From assembly GCA_029268205.1 (NCBI GenBank), contig JAJUGK010000006.1, positions 1-39,830 on the forward strand: a stretch of DNA of 39,830 nucleotides, read 5' to 3'. Position 1 is the stretch's first letter. Each line of letters opens with the position of its first letter. Below the pieces are notes generated by a model, which was given only the letters and a program-made list of their open reading frames with translations, was not told where the DNA came from and did no database searches. A program made the translations under genes and the position numbers. This document shows positions 1 to 7,472 of the stretch, one piece after another. This DNA comes from Nocardioidaceae bacterium. Its GTDB lineage: Bacteria; Actinomycetota; Actinomycetes; Propionibacteriales; Nocardioidaceae.

Positions 1-488
1 AGCTGCCAGCACACGTCGGGCTTGGTCTCGACGAAGTGCACGCCCTCGCGCTCGGCCTGGTGGTGGAAGGCGCAGCCCTCCCCGCCGGCGAAGCCGGGGC
101 GGTTGAAGAACACACAGACGCCCTCGTGCACCAGGGTCTTGCGCTCGCCGTCCTCGATCTCGATCCACTGCCGGCGTTTGGGCTTCACCCCGCGCTTGCC
201 GTCGGGGCGACCGATCTCGTGCATCTGCCAGTGCTCGGGCTCGAGCTTGTCGACCCAGCCGGCGACCCGCTCCTCGTCGTCGGCGTCGGCGAAGTGCGCG
301 CCGAGCGTGCAGCAGCCGTAGTCGGGACGGTCGGCGCTGATGCCGGCGCACCCCCCGCCGAAGATGCAGGTCCAGCTCGAGGTCAGCCAGGTCAGGTCGC
401 AGCGGAACACCTGACCACCATCGCCCGGGTCGGCGGGGTCCTCGAACTCCACCCACGCGCGCGGGAACACCAGATCGACCTCGGGCAC
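1..488 (-). CDS. Cysteine-rich conserved hypothetical protein (3' end outside window)
   Basis: The track omits this gene, but the minus strand reads open from a GTG at the right end down to base 1 with normal codon bias. The visible 162 residues carry eight cysteines, including CIFGGGC, a CC pair, and single cysteines in GVCVFF and EGCAFHH, plus a PKRRQW segment. The spacing suggests a bound metal or an iron-sulphur cluster, as in YkgJ/DUF3109-type cysteine-cluster proteins. That assignment is inference, and no function can be given. It starts 58 bp from the divergent ppx-family gene, so the two probably share a promoter region. There is no signal peptide or membrane segment, so it is likely cytosolic. 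Plus-strand ORFs over this stretch are shadows. Confidence 0.72.
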   Translation of the reverse strand, partial: MPEVDLVFPRAWVEFEDPADPGDGGQVFRCDLTWLTSSWTCIFGGGCAGISADRPDYGCCTLGAHFADADDEERVAGWVDKLEPEHWQMHEIGRPDGKRGVKPKRRQWIEIEDGERKTLVHEGVCVFFNRPGFAGGEGCAFHHQAEREGVHFVETKPDVCWQ

Positions 489-533
489 GCGCGCAACACT
501 ACGTCGGGCCGGGGTACGGGGCCCGCCGGGCGG

Positions 534-539
534 TACCGT
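534..539 (+). promoter_or_regulatory. -10 element of a probable leaderless promoter for the ppx-family gene
   Basis: TACCGT matches the actinobacterial -10 pattern TANNNT and ends 7 nt before the ATG. This is the spacing expected when transcription begins at the start codon. It favours the ATG over the GTG nine bases upstream, which overlaps this element. No clear -35 was seen. Confidence 0.5.
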
Positions 540-546
540 GGACCCC

Positions 547-1488
547 ATGCGGTTGGGCGTGCTCGACATCGGCTCCAACACCGGTCACCTCCTCGTCGTG
601 GACGCTCACGGCGGCGCCGCGCCGCTGCCGGCGTACTCCTACAAGGAGCACCTGCGGCTGGCCGAGAGCATCGATGAGAACGACGCGGTGACCCCCGACG
701 GCGCCGACCGCCTCGCCGCCTTCGTCGGCACCGCCCTCGAGGTCGCCGAGGCGAAGGGGTGCGAGGAGGTGCTCGGCTTCGCGACCTCCGCCGTCCGCGA
801 CGCGGTGAACACCGACGACGTGCTCGCCCACGTGCAGCGCCGCACCGGTGTCGCGCTCGACGTCGTCGAGGGGGAGGACGAGGCGCGGTTGACCTTCCTC
901 GCGGTGCGGCGCTGGTTCGGCTGGTCCTCGGGTCGGCTCGCGGTGTTCGACATCGGTGGCGGCTCGCTGGAGATCGCCGCCGGGGTCGACGAGGCCCCCG
1001 AGATCGCCTGGTCGCTCCCGCTGGGGGCCGGCAGGCTGACCCGTCGGTGGTTCCCCGAGGACCGCCCGCGCGAGGAGGCCGAGCTGCGCGACGTACGCCG
1101 GGTGGTGCGCACCGCGGTCGCCCGCGACGCCGGCGGCCTGCTGCGGCACGGCACCCCGGACCACGCGGTCGCGACGTCGAAGACGCTGCGCTCGCTGGCG
1201 CGGATCTGTGGCGCCGCACCGTCGGCCCAGGGGCCGTTCGTCAGGCGGGTGCTGCCCGCCGACGAGCTCGGGCGCTGGATCCCGAAGCTCGCCGGGATGC
1301 GCCACGACCAGATCGCGGCCCTGCCGGGCGTCGCCGCCAACCGCGCGCACCAGATGCTCGCCGGTGCCCTCGTGGCCGAGGCGATCTTCGACATCTTCGG
1401 GCTCACCGAGCTCGAGGTCTGCCCCTGGGCGCTGCGCGAGGGCGTCATCCTCGAGCGCCTCGACCGGTTGAGCGTGCGCACCCGATGA
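547..1488 (+). CDS. ppx: Ppx/GppA family phosphatase (exopolyphosphatase / pppGpp hydrolase family)
   Basis: Actin-fold (ASKHA) phosphatase of 313 residues. The N-terminal phosphate-1 motif LDIGSNT (about residues 6-12) and the phosphate-2 motif [11 protein letters not shown] (about 133-143) are intact. Family members hydrolyse terminal phosphates of polyphosphate or the 5' phosphate of pppGpp. The short form without the C-terminal HD domain is the one usual in actinobacteria, and which substrate is used cannot be read from sequence. The ATG was preferred because TACCGT lies 7 nt upstream. The stop overlaps the next start as ATGA, so it is translationally coupled to the isomerase-fold gene. 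The same pair precedes proC in mycobacteria. Confidence 0.9.
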   Translation: MRLGVLDIGSNTGHLLVVDAHGGAAPLPAYSYKEHLRLAESIDENDAVTPDGADRLAAFVGTALEVAEAKGCEEVLGFATSAVRDAVNTDDVLAHVQRRTGVALDVVEGEDEARLTFLAVRRWFGWSSGRLAVFDIGGGSLEIAAGVDEAPEIAWSLPLGAGRLTRRWFPEDRPREEAELRDVRRVVRTAVARDAGGLLRHGTPDHAVATSKTLRSLARICGAAPSAQGPFVRRVLPADELGRWIPKLAGMRHDQIAALPGVAANRAHQMLAGALVAEAIFDIFGLTELEVCPWALREGVILERLDRLSVRTR

Positions 1489-2288
1489 CCCGACCGTCCT
1501 CCGGCCCGCTGTTCGCCCTCTCGACCTCGTCGGTCTACCCCGACACGACCGCCGACGCGTTCGCCTACGCCGCACGGCTGGGCTTCGACGCGGTCGAGGT
1601 GATGGTCGCGCTCGACCCGCTCAGCCAGGAGATCGACGGCATCAAGAAGCTCGCCGACCACCACGAGATGCCGGTGTGCTCGATCCACGCCCCGACGCTG
1701 CTGGTCACCCAGCGGGTGTGGGGCACCGACCCCTGGGTCAAGCTCGAGCGCAGCGCCGAGATGGCGCACGCGGTGGGCGCCGACGTGGTCGTGGTCCACC
1801 CGCCGTTCCGCTGGCAGCGCGAGTACGCCGCGGGCTTCGTCGAGGGGATCGCCGACCTCGAGGCCCGCACCGGGATCGCCTTCGCGGTCGAGAACATGTA
1901 TCCCTGGCGCGCCTCGGCCAAGCGCGAGCTGCAGGTCTACCAGCCCGGCTGGGACCCCTCCGAGCACGACTACGCCAATACCACCGTCGACCTGTCCCAC
2001 GCGGCCACCGCCCAGGTGGACTCCCTGGAGCTGGTCAAGCGGTTGGGTGACCGGTTCCGGCACCTGCACCTGACCGACGGCAGCGGGTCGGCCAAGGACG
2101 AGCACCTCGTGCCCGGCCGCGGCAAGCAGCCGGCGGCCGCGCTGCTCGAGCACCTCGCCCAGGAGGGCTTCACCGGCCATGTGGTGCTGGAGATCAACAC
2201 CCGCAAGGCCGACCGGGCCCAACGCGAGTCCGACCTGTTGGAGTCCCTGGCCTTCGCCCGGCTGCACTTCGCCACCGCGGTCGGCTGA
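1485..2288 (+). CDS. Sugar phosphate isomerase/epimerase family protein (TIM barrel)
   Basis: 267 residues with the features of the xylose-isomerase-like TIM barrel (AP endonuclease 2 superfamily). [10 protein letters not shown] is the first barrel strand. ENMYPWRAS and VDLSHA are central strands that usually carry metal ligands, HLHLTDG is a metal-site strand, and GHVVLEIN closes the barrel. Glu, His and Asp residues suited to a divalent metal are present. The substrate is unknown. Members do isomerase, epimerase or endonuclease chemistry. The start overlaps the ppx-family stop by four bases. The protein is conserved beside ppx and proC across actinobacteria, so its role is probably housekeeping. 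Confidence 0.85.
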   Translation: MTRPSSGPLFALSTSSVYPDTTADAFAYAARLGFDAVEVMVALDPLSQEIDGIKKLADHHEMPVCSIHAPTLLVTQRVWGTDPWVKLERSAEMAHAVGADVVVVHPPFRWQREYAAGFVEGIADLEARTGIAFAVENMYPWRASAKRELQVYQPGWDPSEHDYANTTVDLSHAATAQVDSLELVKRLGDRFRHLHLTDGSGSAKDEHLVPGRGKQPAAALLEHLAQEGFTGHVVLEINTRKADRAQRESDLLESLAFARLHFATAVG

Positions 2289-2329
2289 CGGCCCTCGCCG
2301 TACGCGCCGCGACGGTGCATCATCGCGAG

Positions 2330-3052
2330 ATGGCCGGAAGCGCGATCGTCGTGGCGGACCTCGCCGTCCGCCGCGGTGGCGTGCCCGTGCTCACCGGGCT
2401 CGACCTCGAGGTGCGCGCCGGCGAGGTCACCGGCCTGCTCGGCCCCTCCGGCTGCGGCAAGACCACGCTGCTGCGAGCGATCGTCGGCACCCAGCTGGTC
2501 GCCGGCGGCAGCGTCGCCGTCCTGGGACACCCGGCCGGGTCCGCGCGGCTGCGCCACCGAGTCGGCTACGTGACGCAGGCGCCGAGCGTGTACGCCGACC
2601 TCACGGTGCGCGAGAACCTGCGGTTCTTCGCCCGGGTGCTCGGCCTGCGGCGGGCGCGGGCGGCGGTCCGGACCGAGGAGGTGATCGCGGAGGTCGCGTT
2701 GGAGGGCCAGGCGGGCCGGCTGGTCCGGACCCTCTCGGGCGGCCAGCGTTCGCGGGTCTCCCTCGCGGCCGCGCTGCTGGCGGACCCCGACGTCCTGATC
2801 CTCGACGAGCCGACGGTCGGGCTCGACCCCGTCGTCCGCCGGGACATCTGGGCGGCCTTCGCGGCCCGGGCGGCCGCCGGCGCGACGGTGCTGGTCTCCA
2901 GCCACGTCATGGACGAGGCCCACCGGTGCGACCGACTGCTGCTCATGCGCGCGGGCGCTATCGTCGTCGACGACACCCCCGACGGGGTCTGCGCCCGCAC
3001 CGGCGCCCCCGACGTGGAGGCCGCGTTCCTCGCCCTGGTGGAGGGGTCGTGA
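2330..3052 (+). CDS. ABC transporter ATP-binding protein
   Basis: Complete nucleotide-binding domain of 240 residues: Walker A GPSGCGKTT (about 38-46), Q-loop in YVTQAPS, signature LSGGQRSRVSLA (about 135), Walker B VLILDEPTVGLD, and H-loop SSHVMDEA. The combination with an ABC-2 type permease next door suggests an exporter of the DrrA/CcmA type for drugs, lipids or polymers. The substrate is unknown. The ATG was chosen over a GTG 15 bases upstream because the -10-like CATCAT sits 6 nt before the ATG. The 3' end overlaps the permease start as GTGA, so the two are coupled. Confidence 0.93.
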   Translation: MAGSAIVVADLAVRRGGVPVLTGLDLEVRAGEVTGLLGPSGCGKTTLLRAIVGTQLVAGGSVAVLGHPAGSARLRHRVGYVTQAPSVYADLTVRENLRFFARVLGLRRARAAVRTEEVIAEVALEGQAGRLVRTLSGGQRSRVSLAAALLADPDVLILDEPTVGLDPVVRRDIWAAFAARAAAGATVLVSSHVMDEAHRCDRLLLMRAGAIVVDDTPDGVCARTGAPDVEAAFLALVEGS

Positions 3053-3783
3053 CCCCGCGGGTCACGGTCGCCGTCGCGACCCGGGTGCTGCAGCAGGTGC
3101 GCCGCGACCACCGCACGCTGGCGATGCTGCTGGTCGTCCCGGGCTTGCTGCTGTGCCTGCTGGGCTGGGTGTACGCCGACCTGCCCGCGCAGCGGTTCGA
3201 CGCGCTCGCCCCCGGTCTGTTGGCGGTCATCCCGTTCATCGTGATGTTCCTGGTCTCCTCGGTGACGACGCTGCGCGAGCGCTCGTCGGGAACCCTCGAA
3301 CGACTGCTGGCGCTGCCGATGGGCCGCGGCGACTTCCTGCTCGGCTACGCCCTGGCCTTCGGCCTGCTCGCGATCGGCCAGGCGCTGGTCGCGGTCGGCG
3401 CCTGCCTGACGCTGGGCCTGGAGGTCGCCGGGCCGACCGGGTGGCTGGTCGTGGTCGCGATCGCCGACGCCCTGCTCGGGGTGGCGCTCGGTCTGGGGGT
3501 CTCGGCGTTCGCGGCCACGGAGTTCCAGGCGGTGCAGTTCATGCCCGCGCTGGTGATCCCCCAACTCCTCGTCTGCGGGCTGCTCGTGCCGCGAGCGTCG
3601 CTGCCGACGGGCCTGGAGGAGGTTGCGGCGCTGCTGCCGCTCTCGTACGCCGTCTCGGCGATGCAGGCGGTGGTGGCGAGCCCGACCGCCGCCGGCGTGG
3701 GGAGCGATCTCGCCGTCGTCGTCGGCTTCGCGGTCGCGCTGCTCGCCCTCGGCGGCCTCACCCTGCGCCGGCGGACTCCCTGA
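3049..3783 (+). CDS. ABC-2 type transporter permease
   Basis: 244-residue membrane protein with about six hydrophobic segments: LAMLLVVPGLLLCLLGWVY, LLAVIPFIVMFLVSSVTTL, FLLGYALAFGLLAIGQALVAV, WLVVVAIADALLGVALGLGV, a segment around FMPALVIPQLLVCGLLV, and a C-terminal LAVVVGFAVALLALGGL. The cytoplasmic RERSSGTLERLLALPM loop after the second segment is characteristic of ABC-2 permeases. One copy of each subunit implies a homodimeric permease with two copies of the upstream ATPase. The GTG start shares GTGA with the ATPase stop. The substrate is not inferable. Confidence 0.88.
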   Translation: MTPRVTVAVATRVLQQVRRDHRTLAMLLVVPGLLLCLLGWVYADLPAQRFDALAPGLLAVIPFIVMFLVSSVTTLRERSSGTLERLLALPMGRGDFLLGYALAFGLLAIGQALVAVGACLTLGLEVAGPTGWLVVVAIADALLGVALGLGVSAFAATEFQAVQFMPALVIPQLLVCGLLVPRASLPTGLEEVAALLPLSYAVSAMQAVVASPTAAGVGSDLAVVVGFAVALLALGGLTLRRRTP

Positions 3784-3802
3784 CCGGCCGGCGCCGGCGA
3801 CG

Positions 3803-3808
3803 TACGCT
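3803..3808 (+). promoter_or_regulatory. -10 element of a probable leaderless promoter for proline dehydrogenase
   Basis: TACGCT (TANNNT) ends 7 nt before the ATG of the proline dehydrogenase gene, and no Shine-Dalgarno sequence lies between. This suggests a leaderless transcript starting a new unit after the ABC genes. Confidence 0.45.
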
Positions 3809-3815
3809 GGCCGGC

Positions 3816-4751
3816 ATGTCCCTGCTCCGCGAGCCGATCCTGGCGCTCTCGCGCAGCGACCGGGTGCGGGAGTCCCTGCAGCGACTGCCGGTGACGCGGG
3901 GCGTCGTCGACCGCTACGTCGCCGGGGAGACCACCGAGGACGCCGTCCGAGTCGCGGCCGCGCTCGTCGACCAGGGGCTGCATGTCACGCTCGACCACCT
4001 CGGTGAGGACACCGTCGAGGTCGCGCAGGCCCGGGCCACCGTGGACGCCTACCTCGAGCTCCTCGCCGCGCTCGCCGCCGGCGGGCTGGCCCGGCGCGCC
4101 GAGGTGTCGGTCAAGCTGACCGCGCTGGGCCTCGCGCTGCCCGGGCCGGGTCCGCGCCTCGCGCTCGAGCACGCCCGGCGGATCTGCCACGCCGCGCGCA
4201 ACGCCGGCACCACGGTGACCATCGATATGGAGGGGCACGCGCTGGTCGACCCGACCCTGACGATCCTGCGCGACCTGCGCAAGGACTTCCCCGAGACCGG
4301 CGCCGTGCTGCAGGCCTACCTGCACCGCACCGTGGCGGACTGCCGCGCGCTGGCCCACGAGGACTCCCGGGTACGGCTGTGCAAGGGCGCCTACGCGGAG
4401 CCGGGGACCGTCGCCCACCAGGGCCGCGACGAGGTCGCCCGGGCGTACGTGCGCAACCTGCGGATCCTGATGGCCGGCGCCGGCTACCCGATGGTCGCCA
4501 CTCACGACCCGCGGCTGATCGAGATCGCCTCCGCGCTGGCCGCCCGCCACGGGCGACGGCCGGGGAGCTATGAGTTCCAGATGCTCTACGGCATCCGGCC
4601 CGACGAGCAGCGGCGGCTGGCCGCGCAGGACGAGACCGTGCGGGTCTATGTGCCCTACGGCGAGCAGTGGTACGGCTACCTCATGAGACGTCTCGCGGAG
4701 CGGCCGGCCAACCTGACATTGTTCGCTCGGTCCCTGGTGTCGACGAGGTAG
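3816..4751 (+). CDS. Proline dehydrogenase (monofunctional)
   Basis: 311-residue FAD-dependent proline dehydrogenase, which oxidises L-proline to 1-pyrroline-5-carboxylate. It has the beta-alpha barrel pattern of the family: SVKLTALGL, VTIDMEGHA, QAYLHRT, RLCKGAYAEP, ATHDPRL, FQMLYGIRP, and a C-terminal YVPYGEQWYGYLMRRLAERPAN. The arginine pair in YLMRRLAER is the usual carboxylate-binding site. The length fits the single-domain enzymes of Gram-positives, not the PutA fusion. It lies directly before proC, which runs the reverse direction of proline/P5C chemistry. The stop is immediately followed by the first candidate proC start. Confidence 0.92.
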   Translation: MSLLREPILALSRSDRVRESLQRLPVTRGVVDRYVAGETTEDAVRVAAALVDQGLHVTLDHLGEDTVEVAQARATVDAYLELLAALAAGGLARRAEVSVKLTALGLALPGPGPRLALEHARRICHAARNAGTTVTIDMEGHALVDPTLTILRDLRKDFPETGAVLQAYLHRTVADCRALAHEDSRVRLCKGAYAEPGTVAHQGRDEVARAYVRNLRILMAGAGYPMVATHDPRLIEIASALAARHGRRPGSYEFQMLYGIRPDEQRRLAAQDETVRVYVPYGEQWYGYLMRRLAERPANLTLFARSLVSTR

Positions 4752-5591
4752 GTGGGGCACGTGGAGGCTTCGACGCAGACGGTGGGCGCGAGCGTCGCCA
4801 TCCTGGGCGCGGGAGTGATGGGCGAGACCCTGCTCTCGGGGATGCTGCGCGGCGGCCGGCCGGCCGCTTCGCTGCTGGTCGGGGAGAAGCGCGCCGAGCG
4901 GGCCGCCGAACTGACCGAGCGGTACGGCGTTCGGGTGCTCGACAACCCCGAGGCGGCCACCCTCGCCGACACGGTGCTGCTGGTCGTCAAGCCGCAGGAC
5001 ATGGCCGACCTGCTGGCCGAGGTCGCGCCGGTGCTGCGTCCCGGACAGCTGCTGGTCTCGCTCGCCGCCGGGATCACCACGGGGTGGATCGAGGCGCGGG
5101 TGCCCGAGGGCGTCGCGGTCGTGCGGGTCATGCCCAACACCCCGGCCCTGGTCGACGAGGGCATGGCCGCGATCTCCGCCGGTTCGGTCTGCACCGAGGA
5201 GCACCTGGTCGAGGCCGAGGCCGTGCTCGCCGCGACCGGCAAGGTGCTGCGGGTGCCCGAGCGCCAGCAGGACGCGGTGACGGCGATCAGCGGGTCGGGC
5301 CCGGCGTACATCTTCTTCGTGGTCGAGTCGATGATCGAGGCGGGCGTCCACCTCGGGCTGCCCCGCGCGACCGCCACCGATCTGGTCGTCCAGACCGTGA
5401 TCGGCTCGGCCAAGCTGTTGCGCGAGACCGGGGAGCACCCGACCGTGCTGCGCGAGCGGGTGACCTCGCCGGGCGGGACGACGGCCGCGGCCGTACGCGA
5501 GCTGGAGGAGCACAAGGTGCGCGCCGCTTTCCTGGTGGCGATGGAGGCTGCCCGCGACCGGTCCCGGGCGCTGGCCGAGGGGAGCGCCTGA
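4752..5591 (+). CDS. proC: Pyrroline-5-carboxylate reductase
   Basis: 279 residues. It reduces 1-pyrroline-5-carboxylate to proline with NAD(P)H, the last step of proline synthesis. Visible features are the Rossmann motif ILGAGVMGE (about 17-25), VKPQD, the P5CR motif RVMPNTPALV, the substrate loop AISGSGPAY, and the dimerisation signature ERVTSPGGTTAAAVREL near the C terminus. The length is normal. The first GTG abuts the proline dehydrogenase stop. A second GTG nine bases on (VEASTQ) is the better start if AGGTGGGG acts as the ribosome binding site. ProC next to a small HTH gene, bS22 and an epimerase is conserved in actinobacteria. Confidence 0.94.
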   Translation: MGHVEASTQTVGASVAILGAGVMGETLLSGMLRGGRPAASLLVGEKRAERAAELTERYGVRVLDNPEAATLADTVLLVVKPQDMADLLAEVAPVLRPGQLLVSLAAGITTGWIEARVPEGVAVVRVMPNTPALVDEGMAAISAGSVCTEEHLVEAEAVLAATGKVLRVPERQQDAVTAISGSGPAYIFFVVESMIEAGVHLGLPRATATDLVVQTVIGSAKLLRETGEHPTVLRERVTSPGGTTAAAVRELEEHKVRAAFLVAMEAARDRSRALAEGSA

Positions 5592-5594
5592 GCG

Positions 5595-6821
5595 ATGCCG
5601 ATGGAGTCCGCGGTCCCGGCCGCTCCGGTGACCTGCCCGGGCGGCTCGGTGGTGGTCTTCGACCCCAGCATGACCGGGTACGACTTCGGCCCCACCCACC
5701 CGATGGCGCCGGTGCGGGTCGACCTGACGATGCGGCTGGCCACCGACCTCGGTGTCACCGGCCCGGGCGGGGTGCTGCGCGAGGTGCCCGCTCCGATCGC
5801 GACCGACGACGAACTCGCCACCGTGCACTCCGGCGCGCTGCTCGAGGCGGTCATGACCGCCGGCCGCGATCCCCGGCGCGCCGACTACTCCTTCGGGCTC
5901 GGCAGTGAGGACAACCCGGTCTTCGTCGGCATGCACGACGCCGGCGCCCACGTCGTGGGGGCAACCGTCGAGGCGATGCGTCAGGTCTGGACCGGCCGGG
6001 CGACCCACGCCGCCAACGTCGCCGGCGGGCTCCACCACGCGATGCCCGGCCGGGTCAGCGGGTTCTGCATCTACAACGACATCGCCGTGGGCATCAAGTG
6101 GCTGCTCGACAACGGCGCCGAGCGGGTGGCCTACGTCGACGTCGACGTCCACCACGGCGACGGGGTGGAGCGGATCTTCTGGGACGACCCGCGGGTGCTC
6201 ACCATCAGCCTGCACGAGACCGGTCAGATGCTCTTCCCGGGCACCGGCTTCCCCCAGGACCTCGGCGGGCCCGACGCGCGGGGGAGCGCGGTCAACGTGG
6301 CGCTGCCGCCCGGCACCTCCGACGCCGGCTGGCTACGCGCCTTCCACGCCGTCGTCCCCGAGCTGCTGCGCGAGTTCGAGCCCGACATCCTCGTCACGCA
6401 GCACGGCTGCGACACCCACCTCGAGGACCCGCTGGCCCACCTGATGCTCACCGTCGACGGGCAGCGCGCGTCGTACCTCGCCCTGCACGAGCTCGCCCAC
6501 GAGGTCTGCGACGGCAAGTGGGTCGCGACCGGGGGCGGGGGCTATGCGGTCGTCGACGTCGTCCCGCGGGCGTGGAGCCACCTGCTGGCCATCGTCGGCG
6601 GCGCCCCCCTCGACCCCGACCAACCCACCCCCGAGGACTGGCGCGAGCACGTCCAGATCGCGCTGGGCCGCACCGCACCCTTCCGGCTCACCGACGGCCG
6701 CAGCCCGGCCTACCGCGACTGGCGCGACGGCTACGACCCCAACACCTGGCTCGACCGGGCCATCCACGCCACCCGGGAGGCCGCCTTCCCCCTCCACGGC
6801 CTCAACGTGCACGGCTACTGA
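5595..6821 (+). CDS. acuC: Acetoin utilization protein AcuC (class I-like histone deacetylase family)
   Basis: 408-residue zinc-dependent deacetylase of the arginase/HDAC fold. Catalytic elements are all present: AGGLHHAM (tandem His), VDVDVHHGDGV (zinc Asp and His), LFPGTGF, QHGCDTH (second zinc Asp) and TGGGGY (transition-state Tyr). AcuC enzymes remove acetyl groups from acetyl-lysine, with acetyl-CoA synthetase as the classical target. The target here is unknown. The C-terminal 70 residues (PEDWREH... onward) are typical of actinobacterial AcuC. It begins three bases after the proC stop, so it is probably co-transcribed with proC. About 200 bp of noncoding sequence follows. Confidence 0.9.
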   Translation: MPMESAVPAAPVTCPGGSVVVFDPSMTGYDFGPTHPMAPVRVDLTMRLATDLGVTGPGGVLREVPAPIATDDELATVHSGALLEAVMTAGRDPRRADYSFGLGSEDNPVFVGMHDAGAHVVGATVEAMRQVWTGRATHAANVAGGLHHAMPGRVSGFCIYNDIAVGIKWLLDNGAERVAYVDVDVHHGDGVERIFWDDPRVLTISLHETGQMLFPGTGFPQDLGGPDARGSAVNVALPPGTSDAGWLRAFHAVVPELLREFEPDILVTQHGCDTHLEDPLAHLMLTVDGQRASYLALHELAHEVCDGKWVATGGGGYAVVDVVPRAWSHLLAIVGGAPLDPDQPTPEDWREHVQIALGRTAPFRLTDGRSPAYRDWRDGYDPNTWLDRAIHATREAAFPLHGLNVHGY

Positions 6822-6932
6822 CGACGCGGTTGCGGCCCCTGCTCGACCGGGCAAATCGGGCCCCTGTCCACGCGACACGCCGAAGAAGGGCAAAGTTTTT
6901 CCCCGAAACCGGCGTCACCCCTTCCCCAGGAG

Positions 6933-6969
6933 TCACACCAGCCCCTATCCTCGCGGCATGCTGGTGTGA
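6933..6969. promoter_or_regulatory. 10-bp inverted repeat (TCACACCAGC-N17-GCTGGTGTGA) upstream of the HTH gene
   Basis: The two 10-bp arms are exact reverse complements separated by 17 nt. A -10-like TATCCT lies in the spacer at 6946-6951, so a protein bound here would cover a promoter. The core CACCAGC-N17-GCTGGTG recurs in front of aroQ with the same spacing. A 17-nt loop and no T-tract make a terminator unlikely. Autoregulation by the small HTH protein is a guess. Confidence 0.55.
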
Positions 6970-7020
6970 GACTGCGGTGGGGAAGCCGCGGGCGCCGGCC
7001 ACAAGAAAGTGCGGTGCACG

Positions 7021-7227
7021 ATGGCTGCTCCAGGTTCCGGAGAGGTCTCCGGTCCGACGTTCCTGACCGTCGCGGAGGTCGCGCAGGTGATGCGCGTGTC
7101 CAAGATGACGGTCTACCGACTGGTCCACTCCGGCGAACTGCCGGCGGTGCGGGTCGGGCGGTCCTTCCGGGTCACCGAGAAGGACGTCGACGAGTACCTG
7201 AAGAACTCCTACTTCCAGACCGGCTGA
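7021..7227 (+). CDS. Small helix-turn-helix (excisionase/MerR-like) DNA-binding protein
   Basis: 68-residue protein that is essentially one winged helix-turn-helix domain: FLTVAEVAQVMRVSKMTVYRLV, then SGELPAVRVGRSFRVTEKDVDEYL. The pattern VSKMTVYRLVHSGELPAVRVG is the excisionase-family (xisA/BldC-like) fold. Close relatives sit in the same position between proC and bS22 in mycobacteria and streptomycetes, so it is a chromosomal regulator and not a phage excisionase. No ligand or dimerisation domain is present, so it probably binds DNA cooperatively. The ATG was chosen over an in-frame GTG twelve bases upstream. A strong 10-bp dyad sits about 50 bp upstream and is a candidate autoregulatory site. 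Confidence 0.88.
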   Translation: MAAPGSGEVSGPTFLTVAEVAQVMRVSKMTVYRLVHSGELPAVRVGRSFRVTEKDVDEYLKNSYFQTG

Positions 7228-7271
7228 GGCTCACGATCCGTCTCGGTTTCCTGCTGGCTGGGCACCCCGGA

Positions 7272-7277
7272 TACGCT
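7272..7277 (+). promoter_or_regulatory. Possible -10 element upstream of bS22
   Basis: TACGCT in the gap between the HTH gene and the bS22 gene fits TANNNT and lies about 55 nt before the bS22 GTG. No convincing -35 was found, so read-through from the HTH gene remains possible. Confidence 0.3.
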
Positions 7278-7332
7278 GGCCCCTCGTCCTGCGCCACCGT
7301 GCAGCGATCTGATCGTCCAGAGAGGTCCACCT

Positions 7333-7434
7333 GTGGGTTCCGTCATCAAGAAGCGCCGCAAGCGCATGGCCAAGAAGAAGCACCGCAAGCTGCTGAAGAA
7401 GACCCGCGTCCAGCGTCGTCGTCTCGGCAAGTGA
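7333..7434 (+). CDS. 30S ribosomal protein bS22 (AURKAIP1/COX24-domain small basic protein)
   Basis: A 33-residue, extremely basic protein too short for the ORF track. It starts [18 protein letters not shown] and ends RVQRRRLGK. This is the AURKAIP1/COX24 domain protein that occupies this locus across actinobacteria and was identified as the extra small-subunit protein bS22 in mycobacterial ribosomes. It probably binds 16S rRNA near the decoding region. The GTG start has GAGAGG about 8 nt upstream. Nearly half the residues are Lys or Arg, and the reading frame ends with TGA directly after GK, as in relatives. The minus-strand ORFs across it are shadows. Confidence 0.93.
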   Translation: MGSVIKKRRKRMAKKKHRKLLKKTRVQRRRLGK

Positions 7435-7472
7435 GCCTGCGCGGGCGCTGAGCAGAGCGGACTGACCTACTG

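Noticed and set aside
2179-3783. 534-residue ORF as a large transporter
   Set aside because: Only the part from the GTG at 3049 has permease character. The rest is a shadow of the ATPase gene.
3345-6215. 956-residue minus-strand ORF opposite proline dehydrogenase, proC and acuC
   Set aside because: It is antisense to well-supported genes, rich in His, Gly, Asp and Arg from mirrored codon bias, with no recognisable domain.
7021-7227. Phage excisionase and hence an integrated element
   Set aside because: No integrase or phage gene nearby, and the same protein sits at this place in other actinobacterial chromosomes.
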